Part shown: piece after piece, positions 1 to 10,032 of the stretch
How the letters are laid out: each line of letters opens with the position of its first letter
How positions within the stretch are numbered: the stretch's first letter is position 1
Source: a candidate division TM6 bacterium SOIL31
GTDB lineage: Bacteria > Babelota > Babeliae > Babelales > Vermiphilaceae
NCBI GenBank assembly: GCA_001468865.1
Contig: LDIY01000007.1
Coordinates: forward strand, 1-64,000
DNA: 64,000 nucleotides
Direction: 5' to 3'
Notes under the pieces: model-generated
Told to the model about the DNA's origin: nothing
The model's input: the letters and a program-made list of their open reading frames with translations, nothing else
Database searches by the model: none
Program-made: the position numbers and the translations under genes

Positions 1-132
1 GGCCGTTAAAGAAGCACCAGAAATAGCAGACAAGGGATTTTGTGACGTTTCTGGTTCCATTGCAATCATTTGCAAGGATGGTACCGAGCTAAAAGCAACT
101 ATCATCATTAATCGCGATAAAGTTCTAGACAT
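1..132 (-). CDS. 5' end of a secreted protein gene, truncated by the window; N-terminus identical to the next gene
   Basis: Start codon at 132 (minus strand). Bases 1-142 are identical to 1041-1182, so it encodes the same signal peptide MSRTLSRLMMIVAFSSVPSLQMIAMEPETSQ. Confidence 0.6.
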   Translation of the reverse strand, partial: MSRTLSRLMMIVAFSSVPSLQMIAMEPETSQNPLSAISGASLTA

Positions 133-142
133 GGATTCTCCT
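1..142. repeat. Exact 142-bp direct repeat, copy 1
   Basis: Identical to 1041-1182 by direct comparison; diverges right after 142/1182. Confidence 0.95.
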
Positions 143-143
143 G

Positions 144-1172
144 CTAAAGATTTGAATCTATCGGATATCTATTCAGCTTCTGGCAATCGTGCACCGATTC
201 TCCTTTATATTCGGTATCGATAATTATAGCGTCACCCTTAATGTCCCAGAAAATATTATCATAACCTATATCAAAAGGAGCTTCTTTACATAGGGTAAAA
301 AGTTCATCCATGGCCATTTTACTCAGACCATTTCCTTCTTTTTTTTCTTTGGAAGCAAAAATTTCCATTCTATACTTGTCAGAAACAAATAGAATGGAAA
401 ATGAAAAATCAGGATGAAGACATATTTTTAATGCATTATCTAAAATATTCAACGCTTCTTGACCAATAACATATTCTCCTGATTGAACGTCCTTAAAACA
501 AAGAAATTTTATTGGTAAACGAATATGAGTGAGGTTTTTTTCTTTTATAATGCGTTCTAGCTTTGCATACGTGAATAATCTATTAAGACGTGGGCTTTTT
601 TGAACAAAATGATCTGGATTCCAATTCCTAAGCGGTATAAAAGACTTAAGAACACTCTTTGCATCTTTTAACAATACAGATAATTCATCTAACGAACGTT
701 TATTTCTTTCATAGGAAGCAAGCTTACTCTTACTTAAATCATCCCACTCTTCTGGTGTTATATCATCTATATTGCGAGCAGCAATCTTTTCTTTGGCATG
801 TTTAATGTTTTCTGCTTCTTGTGCACTTATACCATGAATTAAGCGATAATGATTTGCCTGCCAATTTCCATCTGACCAATCTTTACCTGCATACTCTGGA
901 TCTGACCAGTCGGGCAACATAACAAATCCTTTAACCGTACGAAATCCATCGCTATTAAGGATTTTTTTAAAAGTATCTATATTTTCTGTACCTTTTATCC
1001 TGGGAATATAAAAACGTAATTCTGGACTCATTTGATACAAGGCCGTTAAAGAAGCACCAGAAATAGCAGACAAGGGATTTTGTGACGTTTCTGGTTCCAT
1101 TGCAATCATTTGCAAGGATGGTACCGAGCTAAAAGCAACTATCATCATTAATCGCGATAAAGTTCTAGACAT
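144..1172 (-). CDS. Secreted hypothetical protein
   Basis: 342-aa ORF with signal peptide ending in IAMEPE. The C-terminal segment GYDNIFWDIKGDAIIIDTEYKGE loosely recalls kinase-like folds (inference only). Confidence 0.75.
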   Translation of the reverse strand: MSRTLSRLMMIVAFSSVPSLQMIAMEPETSQNPLSAISGASLTALYQMSPELRFYIPRIKGTENIDTFKKILNSDGFRTVKGFVMLPDWSDPEYAGKDWSDGNWQANHYRLIHGISAQEAENIKHAKEKIAARNIDDITPEEWDDLSKSKLASYERNKRSLDELSVLLKDAKSVLKSFIPLRNWNPDHFVQKSPRLNRLFTYAKLERIIKEKNLTHIRLPIKFLCFKDVQSGEYVIGQEALNILDNALKICLHPDFSFSILFVSDKYRMEIFASKEKKEGNGLSKMAMDELFTLCKEAPFDIGYDNIFWDIKGDAIIIDTEYKGESVHDCQKLNRYPIDSNL

Positions 1173-1182
1173 GGATTCTCCT
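1041..1182. repeat. Exact 142-bp direct repeat, copy 2
   Basis: Identical to 1-142. Confidence 0.95.
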
Positions 1183-1321
1183 TATTATCTATAGCCCAAC
1201 CTACGCTATCGCTCCGGTCGGGCGCCCGTTAAAAAGGCACTTATAATGAAAAAAATCTGACCGGATTGATAAGATTTGCTACAAGACCAGCATACATAAA
1301 GTTAAAGTAAATATTCAAGAA

Positions 1322-2044
1322 TTATTGTTTAAAAAACAGATCAGATGGAATAATGCGTGCATTTAGATCATCAATGCTCGTAATCGCGTGCAAATCAACC
1401 GCATCAGCAAGAGTAAACGGCCCAATAGCAGTGCGCACAAGCTCATACGTTGTTGCGCAGCTACCTGCCTGAACCGCAATATCATTAACGAGCGTGCGAA
1501 TATAGGTCCCCTGCGAAACACGCACTTGAATCGTAAAATAGGGAGGCTCATATGATAAAAATTGCTTTTTATAGAGTTGAATGGTTCTGCGTTTGGCATC
1601 GGCAATCTCTTGCAGCTGCTCTTGATCAATCAGTTTATTGCGAGCAAGCAAATACATTGGTCTGCCTTGATGTTTCAATGCAGAATAGAGCGGAGGAATT
1701 TGTTCATAAGAAGAGCCAAAAGAATCTAAGGATTGGCGCAATACTTGTTCTGATGGCATCGTGTCGCTTGTTGCCACGATCGCTCCCGTGCGATCAAGCG
1801 TATCGGTCAGTTCACCACACTTGCCTTTGGCAACATATGTTTTTTCCATTGCCATGCATTGCGGTAAAAGACGCGTTGCTTCACGGCCTAGGGCAATAAT
1901 TAATAATCCAGATGCAAAAGGATCGAGCGTTCCGGCGTGGCCGATACGAAGTTTTTGTTGGGCAATATACTTGATATATCCAATACATCCGTAAGAACTT
2001 TTGCCAATGGGTTTGTTGATGAGGAGAAATCCGGAGTTAATCAA
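1322..2044 (-). CDS. truB: tRNA pseudouridine(55) synthase
   Basis: GFLLINKPIGKSSYG...RIGHAGTLDPFASGLLIIALGREATRLL is typical TruB. Confidence 0.95.
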   Translation of the reverse strand: MINSGFLLINKPIGKSSYGCIGYIKYIAQQKLRIGHAGTLDPFASGLLIIALGREATRLLPQCMAMEKTYVAKGKCGELTDTLDRTGAIVATSDTMPSEQVLRQSLDSFGSSYEQIPPLYSALKHQGRPMYLLARNKLIDQEQLQEIADAKRRTIQLYKKQFLSYEPPYFTIQVRVSQGTYIRTLVNDIAVQAGSCATTYELVRTAIGPFTLADAVDLHAITSIDDLNARIIPSDLFFKQ

Positions 2045-2095
2045 GAAAAAACCTTATTTATATGCGCGTATTCAAATTTTAGCATTGTCTTTTTC

Positions 2096-2231
2096 CCCGC
2101 TCGCCCTGAACTTGTTGAAGGGTATCTTTTAGTACTTTTTCTCTTTTTCTTTATGAGAATATATTTTAATATTCTGATTAATATTATAAATTCGCTAGAA
2201 GATACCCTTCAACAAGTTCAGGGCGAGCGGG
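2096..2231. repeat. Inverted-repeat pair, 33-bp perfect arms (RPELVEG/STSSGRT-type palindromic repeat)
   Basis: cccgctcgccctgaacttgttgaagggtatctt (2096-2128) is the exact reverse complement of 2199-2231. Confidence 0.9.
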
Positions 2232-2276
2232 ATTAGGGAATACATATTTTTTATTAGATTCTTGTCTATCTTATAC

Positions 2277-2310
2277 GGGGCCCCCATATGAAATAAAATG
2301 AAGTATGGGG
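2277..2310. repeat. Dispersed GGGG(T/C)CCCC-type hairpin element
   Basis: ggggcccccatatg...tatgggg; similar to elements at 21138, 35601, 37637 and 57909. Confidence 0.6.
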
Positions 2311-2314
2311 TAAT

Positions 2315-3508
2315 TTATTTAATTTTATAAATCCGATGCTTACCAACTTTAACAATAGTACCAGAACGCCAAACAACGGTATCCTTAAAGTTGGCAACAA
2401 TCATTTCATCCACATGCACCGAACCCGATTCAATCAATCGCTTAGCATCAGAAGAGGTTTGTATTGCACCAAGAGATTTTAATAAATCCACAATCCACAC
2501 AGAATTAGCAAAACCTACGGGCAATTCTATTTCCGTTGCTTGCGAATAATCTTTATTTTGAAACAACGCTTCAAATTGATTGCGTGCAGTTGCAGCTTCA
2601 TCAGCCGACCAGAAACGTGTAACAATTGCTTGCGCCATATCTTTTTTCAGATTCATCGGGTGCACCGCGCCTGATTTTACTTCTTCTTGCATCTGCGCAA
2701 TATGCTGATCATTCTTATTGAGCAACACGGCAAAATAATGCCACATCAAATCATCAGAGATGGACATTAATTTGCCAAAGGCCTGACTTGCCGATTCATT
2801 CAACCCTACATAATTGCCCAAAGATTTGGACATCTTATGCACACCATCAAGACCAATAAGTAATGGCATAGTGATTGCAATCTGTCCTTTTTGTCCAAAC
2901 TGTTCTTGTAAGAACCTTCCCATCAACACATTAAAGGTTTGATCGGTACCTCCTAATTCCACATCAGCGCGCAGTTCAACAGAATCGTACGCTTGAAAAA
3001 TGGGGTAGAGCAGTTCATGCATCCCAATTGGTTCATTTTTGCTGATGCGCTTTTGAAAGTCATCACGCTCAGTAATGCGCGCAAGCGTAACTTTAGCAAG
3101 TAAGCTGACAATATCAGCGTTAGTTAATTTTCCCAACCAATGAGAATTATAAACAACGGTTATTTTTGTAGGATCAATAATACGGCCAACTTGATTAAAA
3201 TATGATTGCAAATTGTGCTGAATTGCATCCAGCGTCAATGGTTGACGCGTTTTATCGCGTCCAGTAGGATCACCAATCTGAGCCGTAAAATCGCCAATCA
3301 AAAAAAGAACTTCATGCCCGAGATCGCAAAACTGCTTTAATTTTGATAAAACAACCGTATGTCCCAAATGCAGATCAGGAGCTGTTGGATCAGCACCTAA
3401 CTTTACTTTCAGTTTTTTACCACTTTTGATCGCACTAATAAGCTCATTTTCAGAATAAATATTTACCGTGCCAAAAGTGAGTTCTTTTATTATTTCTAAT
3501 TCGTTCAT
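2315..3508 (-). CDS. tyrS: Tyrosyl-tRNA synthetase
   Basis: GADPTAPDLHLGHTVVL, KMSKSLGNYVGL and a C-terminal S4-like domain. Confidence 0.95.
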   Translation of the reverse strand: MNELEIIKELTFGTVNIYSENELISAIKSGKKLKVKLGADPTAPDLHLGHTVVLSKLKQFCDLGHEVLFLIGDFTAQIGDPTGRDKTRQPLTLDAIQHNLQSYFNQVGRIIDPTKITVVYNSHWLGKLTNADIVSLLAKVTLARITERDDFQKRISKNEPIGMHELLYPIFQAYDSVELRADVELGGTDQTFNVLMGRFLQEQFGQKGQIAITMPLLIGLDGVHKMSKSLGNYVGLNESASQAFGKLMSISDDLMWHYFAVLLNKNDQHIAQMQEEVKSGAVHPMNLKKDMAQAIVTRFWSADEAATARNQFEALFQNKDYSQATEIELPVGFANSVWIVDLLKSLGAIQTSSDAKRLIESGSVHVDEMIVANFKDTVVWRSGTIVKVGKHRIYKIK

Positions 3509-3598
3509 AATTAACCTAAGGCCAATGCCAATGACAGAGATGATAACAAGTAATAATAAATTTACTCGTAATTAGCCTAAGGGTCAAATTGCAAAAAT

Positions 3599-3649
3599 GT
3601 TATAAAACCAAGAAGTTTTCCCTTGAGAAAAGCTCCTTGGTTTTATAAC
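3599..3649. terminator. Hairpin, putative terminator
   Basis: gttataaaaccaagaagttttcccttgagaaaagctccttggttttataac: long complementary arms between 3508 and 3660. Confidence 0.6.
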
Positions 3650-3659
3650 TATTTTATGA

Positions 3660-4142
3660 TTATTTTTTATCAAATGATTCGATGGTTTCTAATACATCAA
3701 AATCTCTGAACATAGGATCTTTTTGACCAAGAACAAGCCGACGTAAAGATATACCAGTTGCCTGGTTTGGCATATCAGGATCAGCCCCATACTCTAGTAA
3801 CAGTTTTATCATGGGAATATTACCTCGCACCATAGCAATCCAGAGAATGTTACCACCAGCTCCATTAGGATCGGCTCCATATTTTTCCAGCAATATTTTT
3901 GCCAGGTTAAAACTATCCATTGCTACCGCACGATAAAGTAAAGTCTCACCTCTTGATGTTTCATATGTATTAACCAAGCTAGGTGTTACAGCAAGAATAT
4001 CGGCAATCTCTTGCCAATCTCCAACAGCAAGCGCCAGGCGTATTTGTCCAAATTCAGACGAACGAGTACTATGTGCGGGTTCCATGCCATACGCTACAAC
4101 TACGCTCATTAACAGTGCCGATAAAAAACTTAACCTTTTCAT
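3660..4142 (-). CDS. Secreted ankyrin-repeat protein
   Basis: MKRLSFLSALLMSVVVAYGMEPAHS signal; ANK-like GETLLYRAVAMDSFNLAKILLEKYGADPN and NIPMIKLLLEYGADPD. Confidence 0.85.
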   Translation of the reverse strand: MKRLSFLSALLMSVVVAYGMEPAHSTRSSEFGQIRLALAVGDWQEIADILAVTPSLVNTYETSRGETLLYRAVAMDSFNLAKILLEKYGADPNGAGGNILWIAMVRGNIPMIKLLLEYGADPDMPNQATGISLRRLVLGQKDPMFRDFDVLETIESFDKK

Positions 4143-4185
4143 ATAAAATGTCTCCTTTTTTTCAAACAAATACTCTGCTGCAATA

Positions 4186-4653
4186 TTATTTTCTATCAAA
4201 TGATTCAATAAGCTCCAATATCTCAGGATGCTCTTTCACTATCATGAGAGCATATTTGCGCGCAGTCATACCCCCTTTGATGGGCAAGTCGGGATTAGCA
4301 CCATATTCCAATAACAATTTTATCATGGGGATATTTTTTTCAGTTATTGCTAATTTGAATCCACCGCGATTAGGATCAGCCTCATATTTATCAAGTAATG
4401 TTCGTGTTAATAACAAATCATTCCTGCCTACTGTGTAGGAAAGCAAGGTAGATCCTCTTGCTGTTTCATACGCGTTAACTAAATTTGGTGTTATATCAAG
4501 AAGATCGAAAATAGCCGGCCAGTCAGCATTAACAAGTGCCTCATCTATCATTCTAAATTCGGGCGGACGAGCATTATTTGCAGACTCCATCCCATGCACA
4601 AAAGCTCCGCTCATCAAGACGAGTATCGCCGATAAAAAAAATGACTTCTTCAT
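4186..4653 (-). CDS. Secreted ankyrin-repeat protein, paralog of 3660-4142
   Basis: MKKSFFLSAILVLMSGAFVHGMES signal; shared NIPMIKLLLEYGA(D/N)PD and TPxLVNxYETxRGxTLL. Confidence 0.85.
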   Translation of the reverse strand: MKKSFFLSAILVLMSGAFVHGMESANNARPPEFRMIDEALVNADWPAIFDLLDITPNLVNAYETARGSTLLSYTVGRNDLLLTRTLLDKYEADPNRGGFKLAITEKNIPMIKLLLEYGANPDLPIKGGMTARKYALMIVKEHPEILELIESFDRK

Positions 4654-4826
4654 GCAAGCCTCCTTAACATCACAAAACAATTACCATTCTGTAATTATTC
4701 TAAAGCAAAAAGCGTGCAAAAGACAAGGAGCCATATTTTATTTGAAAAGAAGACTTATCGAAAGAACGAATGGCGATTGATTGCCTAACGAGCAAAGAGA
4801 CCTAGCGCAATGGTTAGGCCGCTACT

Positions 4827-5543
4827 TTAACGCGCAATGCCTATGACATGGGCAATAATAAGACCGATATATGAAATTAACTGCACTGAGAGCAACCGTA
4901 ATGCCGGAGAAAAAAAGAGGATAATAAAAATGGGCAATCCAATGGTGATATATTGTGCATACTGAGCGATTCTGGCATAACGATCGGCCAAAACAAAAAG
5001 AAGGTAGTTGCTAAAATTAATAATAAAATGCAGCACTCCAAGCACCACATTGAGATACACAAATGCAAAAATGATAAATCCCACAGAAATAGCAAAGGAT
5101 GAAACCTCTGGATACATATTTGCAATCGGAAGATGAGAAACGTTATAGGTCCAGACCATATAGCGCATCACCCCAATAATATTCGCATCAAAAATAGCTA
5201 ATAAGGCAATAATGCCAATCACACTCAACAGCAAATGCATAAAAGAATCTGATAAATACGCTATCGCCAATTTTAATGTTCGATACGGTTCAGAGATAAG
5301 GAGTGGATTAATGGGCACCATGCGCCCCCACCCAAAATAGAAAGTAAATAAAAAGAAAAGTCCGACAGGATCAATATGAACCATCGGATTAAGAGTAAAA
5401 TAGCCCAAACGGATCCCGGTATCATCACCCATCTCATATGCCACCCATGCGCGGAACATGTTGGAAATGGTGATAACCACCACATAAGCAATAAAAAACG
5501 TAATGATACTAATGAACATCTCGGCAGTGTGTAAAGTAATCAT
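4827..5543 (-). CDS. Site-2 protease (M50)-like membrane protein, probably without the metal-binding HExxH
   Basis: AWVAYEMGDDTGIRLGYFTLNPMVHIDPVG...FGWGRMVPINP matches S2P family context, but the HExxH position reads SNMFR. Confidence 0.75.
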   Translation of the reverse strand: MITLHTAEMFISIITFFIAYVVVITISNMFRAWVAYEMGDDTGIRLGYFTLNPMVHIDPVGLFFLFTFYFGWGRMVPINPLLISEPYRTLKLAIAYLSDSFMHLLLSVIGIIALLAIFDANIIGVMRYMVWTYNVSHLPIANMYPEVSSFAISVGFIIFAFVYLNVVLGVLHFIINFSNYLLFVLADRYARIAQYAQYITIGLPIFIILFFSPALRLLSVQLISYIGLIIAHVIGIAR

Positions 5544-5761
5544 AATAAATCCCTAATTTCTAACTCCCTAACCTTTAAACAGGGGTTATAAAAAGCTTAC
5601 TCGGATTTAATTCAGGGGTCAAATATATAGATTCTACGCCGCGGAGCGCAAGGAGCGCGATAATTGTTTATCCTTTCTTTCTTTTATTTAATCATTTCAT
5701 GTATAATAGACATTAGATTAAATAAAAAATAAATGGATTATGATTAGAAAGAGTGGTTGTT

Positions 5762-7870
5762 ATGAAATATTATAAAAACATTTTATCGGCGGTTTTGATG
5801 ACTATTTTGGCAGTCTTTTCATCTTATGGAATGGAACCTGGGGAAGTAACGCTCGCAGAGCACTTGAGAGCCAAAGCTTTAGGGCAAATAGTCAATCAAC
5901 AAGCTCCCACAAATTTTTCTGATAAAACCCAACCTCTTTCTGAAAGAATCGAAAATCTTAGAGACGCAAAACTGCAACCTACGGAAAAAAAACAAATATT
6001 AAAAACTTTGGCAATCGAACATAAAAATACCCCAAGACCACAACCTACCATGGAAAACACTCGATTCGCGCCAAAAAAACCTTCCCAATTTAGAATGGCA
6101 CTCGCAGAGTGGTTTAAAACTGACAGTCTTTTAAGAGTGCTCAAGACATCATTATCAAACCCAATTCCACCACACTTACCAAGCATGTCTGCTCAAAACT
6201 TAAATAATGATCTTGACGGTCTTAGCCAATCCTCACTTTTTGATGGAAATGATGTGCAAGACCTTCAGGAAAATTCATATTCAATCTTTAAATCTGTAGC
6301 GCACTCATTACCTAATCAATTGAATGTATTACTTAACAAAGAAGATCAAAGAAAATTAATGCGAACAAAAATGGATATTGTAAATGGTTTAAACTCCATG
6401 ACTACATTTATTTATGATTACGACTTGAATCCCAAAGAAGAAGATGCTCTTCATGAATCAGAGCGCTGTTGGCTATTGGAACTTATTAAAAATACCATCT
6501 TAGATAATAATACCTTTACCCCTGAAATGATTGCTGATTGGCAAGATCAAATAAATAACATAGCGATTGTTACTGAAAAATCGAGAAGCTCTAAAAAACT
6601 GGGTGATCTTTTTCTGGGAAGTGTCCTGGAATTAGCACAACAGAAAGTAAAAACTGATCAAGAAAAAAACAAAAAAGAAAAATCAACAAAAAAAGTAAGA
6701 GTATTATCTGAAAAAGATAAAGCAGAAAAGCAACGGTTAAAAAAGACAATAGATAAAAGCGCTCAAGAGATGGAACAAAATGTCTATGACCCTAAATTCT
6801 TAAGCCCTTATCTTACTGATTTAAAAAAATATAAATCACTTCTCTCACCAATCACGGAACAAGAGGAAAGAAAAGAGATTTCCCAACTCATCCGAATAAC
6901 TGCTCGAAAATTAAAAGCTATTGCTATCATTACTCCTCGCAAAAAACCACTGGAGCAAACAATTAAGAGTGTGCTTACACGATATGAAAATGAATTAAAA
7001 TCTCCACAGTTTCATACAACGAAAAATCTATCTGAAGGTGTCACAGCACTACAAGGCTATTTGGCAACTGATAAAGATTATGACGCATTAAAAGTTATTA
7101 TGGACATCAACTCAGATTTATATAAAAACATAATAACAACTCTCAGAAACTATACGTGGCTTCTTAATGAAACTGCGCAATTTAAAAAAGATATGAAAGA
7201 GTTAATCGAACCAGGCCATTTTGAGCAATTGGCTTCTGAGATAGAAAAATTACAATATCTTCTCAAATCAGATCCAGAAAATCCCCAAATTCAACAGATG
7301 ATTAGCTCATATGAGAATAGAATACAAAATGATACCGATGTATTAATTAATCAAATAAAGACCGGAAGTATATTGCTTGAAGAATCATTGGCAACCGATT
7401 ATTTTGGCGACCATATAGTATTGAGCCCTTACCGCAGTCAAGTGATTAAGGCAATAAAAGAAAAAATGAAAACGCAACAACAAGAGATAGAAGCTGCAAT
7501 GAAAGCAGCAATCCAACATGAAAACGATTTTCAAATGGCACAAAATCTACAGAATCAAGAATACGATTTAGGCAATCGCGATGTAATTCCAAATAATCCT
7601 CCCTTGGGCCAACAAGAAGAGGATATCATGCGAGGTCTCATACCTAACATTGTCAATGATGATCAAAACAATAACCCTCCGGTAAATGCTGGAAATCTCG
7701 CCGCAGTTCAACCAATCCCACTGCCACAACCTGCGCCGGCCGCCCCACCCGTAGTCCCGCCTGCTCCCTTGTTAACAAGAATCGGCACTTATTTGTGGTC
7801 TGTTGGTGAAACTATAGTTTCTAAAATTGGCGCAGGCTTGAATTGGATTAGATCATTGCTTCCATGGTAG
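5762..7870 (+). CDS. Large secreted protein; charged/coiled-coil body, Pro-rich linker, Trp-containing C-terminal helix
   Basis: MKYYKNILSAVLMTILAVFSSYGMEP signal; C-terminus APPVVPPAPLLTRIGTYLWSVGETIVSKIGAGLNWIRSLLPW. Confidence 0.85.
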   Translation: MKYYKNILSAVLMTILAVFSSYGMEPGEVTLAEHLRAKALGQIVNQQAPTNFSDKTQPLSERIENLRDAKLQPTEKKQILKTLAIEHKNTPRPQPTMENTRFAPKKPSQFRMALAEWFKTDSLLRVLKTSLSNPIPPHLPSMSAQNLNNDLDGLSQSSLFDGNDVQDLQENSYSIFKSVAHSLPNQLNVLLNKEDQRKLMRTKMDIVNGLNSMTTFIYDYDLNPKEEDALHESERCWLLELIKNTILDNNTFTPEMIADWQDQINNIAIVTEKSRSSKKLGDLFLGSVLELAQQKVKTDQEKNKKEKSTKKVRVLSEKDKAEKQRLKKTIDKSAQEMEQNVYDPKFLSPYLTDLKKYKSLLSPITEQEERKEISQLIRITARKLKAIAIITPRKKPLEQTIKSVLTRYENELKSPQFHTTKNLSEGVTALQGYLATDKDYDALKVIMDINSDLYKNIITTLRNYTWLLNETAQFKKDMKELIEPGHFEQLASEIEKLQYLLKSDPENPQIQQMISSYENRIQNDTDVLINQIKTGSILLEESLATDYFGDHIVLSPYRSQVIKAIKEKMKTQQQEIEAAMKAAIQHENDFQMAQNLQNQEYDLGNRDVIPNNPPLGQQEEDIMRGLIPNIVNDDQNNNPPVNAGNLAAVQPIPLPQPAPAAPPVVPPAPLLTRIGTYLWSVGETIVSKIGAGLNWIRSLLPW

Positions 7871-7911
7871 TAAAAAAAATTAAAAGTCGTAATTACCAAG
7901 AAAGAGCCGTT

Positions 7912-10032
7912 ATGAAAATTTATAGAAATGTATTATGTATCACTCTGACAGCACTTTCAATAGCTAACGTGTGCTATGCAATGGAACCGACTTCACCAAA
8001 GAAAGACATTAGTATTTCCAATCCAACTGGACGCCCCATGCTTCCCCTACCTGAAGCAAAAAAAATTATACCTCTTAATTCCAATTCCCTAACAGAATGG
8101 AAAAATGCCACGAAGTTACTTCGCTCCCAGCTTAATACGATGATCTCTTACCCCGATCGACGCGCTCTAACAGGAGGCCACATTTATGATAATATACAAA
8201 AAATGACCAGCTTCATCACAAATCATGGCCTAGAAGAAACTAATCATACTATTAATTTACTTCAAAAAATGCGTCAGGAAGCCCAAAATCCTCCTTATTC
8301 GCCACAACAAATTAAACGCTGGTTTTCAAATCTGGACAATATGCAAGATAGCATTTCAAAGCGTATACAAGCCACGTTGGCCGAGCAACAGACTAAGGCA
8401 AATATAATTGTTCCTGTAGTTCCTCAAAAACAATTGAAAGAAGAACTCCCTCCTATTCCTCAGCAGGAAGAATTTATTCTTCCTCATCTTCTTTCCCAAC
8501 CTCCACTTCAAATCCCTCAATCGCCGTTTCCAAAAGCGAAAATACTTTCGCCTCTTAATGCTCATTCTATATTAGAATGGAAAGAAGCGGTTTCTTCTCT
8601 TAAAAAACAGCTGAGATCTTTACTAAAAGAGTCAGTAGACCAAACCTTAAGCGCTAAAGAAATCAGCTTAAATATCCAGTCCATGATTGATTTCATAATT
8701 AAGTACGTTCCGGGAGACGCTGACTCCCTTGATTTACTTAAGAATTTGCTTACCGAGGTTATAAAGCAATCTTACAGCGAAGACGTAATTTATGGATGGG
8801 GAGGCTGGCTTTCAAAAATAGATGTTATGCAAAAGTCTATTGAACCTCGTATACGTGAATTGATCAAGGATTTTCCGAAAGACGAACCCGTCCCTTTTCT
8901 TCCAAAAGAAACAACAATTAAACCAGCTGAAACAGCATTTCTTCCACCTGCTCCAACACCAACAAAGACTAACGAAGAAATGTTGTATCAATTAAAAATG
9001 AAAGCTCTTGATCAGCTCGATGAAGAAAGACAAAAAAGAGAATATCTCAATATTTTACAGTATGAACTTGAAGATGAACATGAAAAACTTGTTGAACTTG
9101 CACGCCAAGCTGAAGCTCAGAAAATAGAATCAACTCAACTTCTTTCATCACCACAGCACGTTATTGCGCTTGAAAAAATGATAAGCAATAAAATAAATCC
9201 TCTAATCGATATTCTACCAAATAAAGCCGATACCGCCACAATTAATGAACTTAAAAAATTGATAGCGTCCTTAGATTCAATGGTAATGAAAAATTTAAAA
9301 CTCCCGTTATTTAACCTAGAAACTAAAGGTCCTTATTCTAAAGAAGAAATAACTAAGATCTATCCTCTGAGACTTAAAATATCAATTGCCAATGCTCTTC
9401 TTAGTCTGCATCGTATTGAACTACAAATGATTAGTGAAGTTAGTAAGCACCCTCTACAGATCGCATCACGTAGATTTTTGTTCAATTTCAAACACATTGC
9501 AGATAATCTTCAGAAAGCTGATTTTGATGAATACGATAGGATTCTTATACAAGAACTTTTAGATGAACCCTTTTTTATAAATCTTTTTATGAACAGAAAA
9601 CAAGTAACCTTCCTCGATAAATCATCTATTTATTTACTTCCACAGGATGAGGTCGAAGAATTCGAAGCTAACTATCAGATAATTCAATCTAAGCTATATC
9701 CTTCTAGATCACCTCAAACACCCTTAGAAGAACCGGTTGCCAATCCTTCAGTTCAACCAAAAAAACAACTCTCTACCGTTCCTAGTGAGCCACAAGTAGA
9801 ATTACTAACTCCACCTGTAATTCCTGTTGCTGCGGAACCACAAATAGTCCTGCCTGTAGCACAAATGCCGCAAGCCATTACAACACTGCCTGTTGCCCAG
9901 TCTAATCTTCAAGCTTTCGCTGTCCCACAAGCGGCACCATCATTATGGGATTCAATTAAGACATTGGCGAGTAATGCATGGCAAGGTGTTAAAAATCTCT
10001 TTAAAGGAATTGCTTCATGGTTTTCACCCTAA
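7912..10032 (+). CDS. Large secreted protein with the same layout as 5762-7870
   Basis: MKIYRNVLCITLTALSIANVCYAMEP signal; Pro-rich region; C-terminus SLWDSIKTLASNAWQGVKNLFKGIASWFSP; similar leader (AGAAAGAG...GTTATGAAA). Confidence 0.85.
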   Translation: MKIYRNVLCITLTALSIANVCYAMEPTSPKKDISISNPTGRPMLPLPEAKKIIPLNSNSLTEWKNATKLLRSQLNTMISYPDRRALTGGHIYDNIQKMTSFITNHGLEETNHTINLLQKMRQEAQNPPYSPQQIKRWFSNLDNMQDSISKRIQATLAEQQTKANIIVPVVPQKQLKEELPPIPQQEEFILPHLLSQPPLQIPQSPFPKAKILSPLNAHSILEWKEAVSSLKKQLRSLLKESVDQTLSAKEISLNIQSMIDFIIKYVPGDADSLDLLKNLLTEVIKQSYSEDVIYGWGGWLSKIDVMQKSIEPRIRELIKDFPKDEPVPFLPKETTIKPAETAFLPPAPTPTKTNEEMLYQLKMKALDQLDEERQKREYLNILQYELEDEHEKLVELARQAEAQKIESTQLLSSPQHVIALEKMISNKINPLIDILPNKADTATINELKKLIASLDSMVMKNLKLPLFNLETKGPYSKEEITKIYPLRLKISIANALLSLHRIELQMISEVSKHPLQIASRRFLFNFKHIADNLQKADFDEYDRILIQELLDEPFFINLFMNRKQVTFLDKSSIYLLPQDEVEEFEANYQIIQSKLYPSRSPQTPLEEPVANPSVQPKKQLSTVPSEPQVELLTPPVIPVAAEPQIVLPVAQMPQAITTLPVAQSNLQAFAVPQAAPSLWDSIKTLASNAWQGVKNLFKGIASWFSP

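Noticed and set aside
1937-2236. 99-aa plus-strand ORF containing FFPARPELVEGYLL
   Set aside because: It overlaps the end of truB and the palindromic repeat; the peptide is the known artefact of this repeat type.
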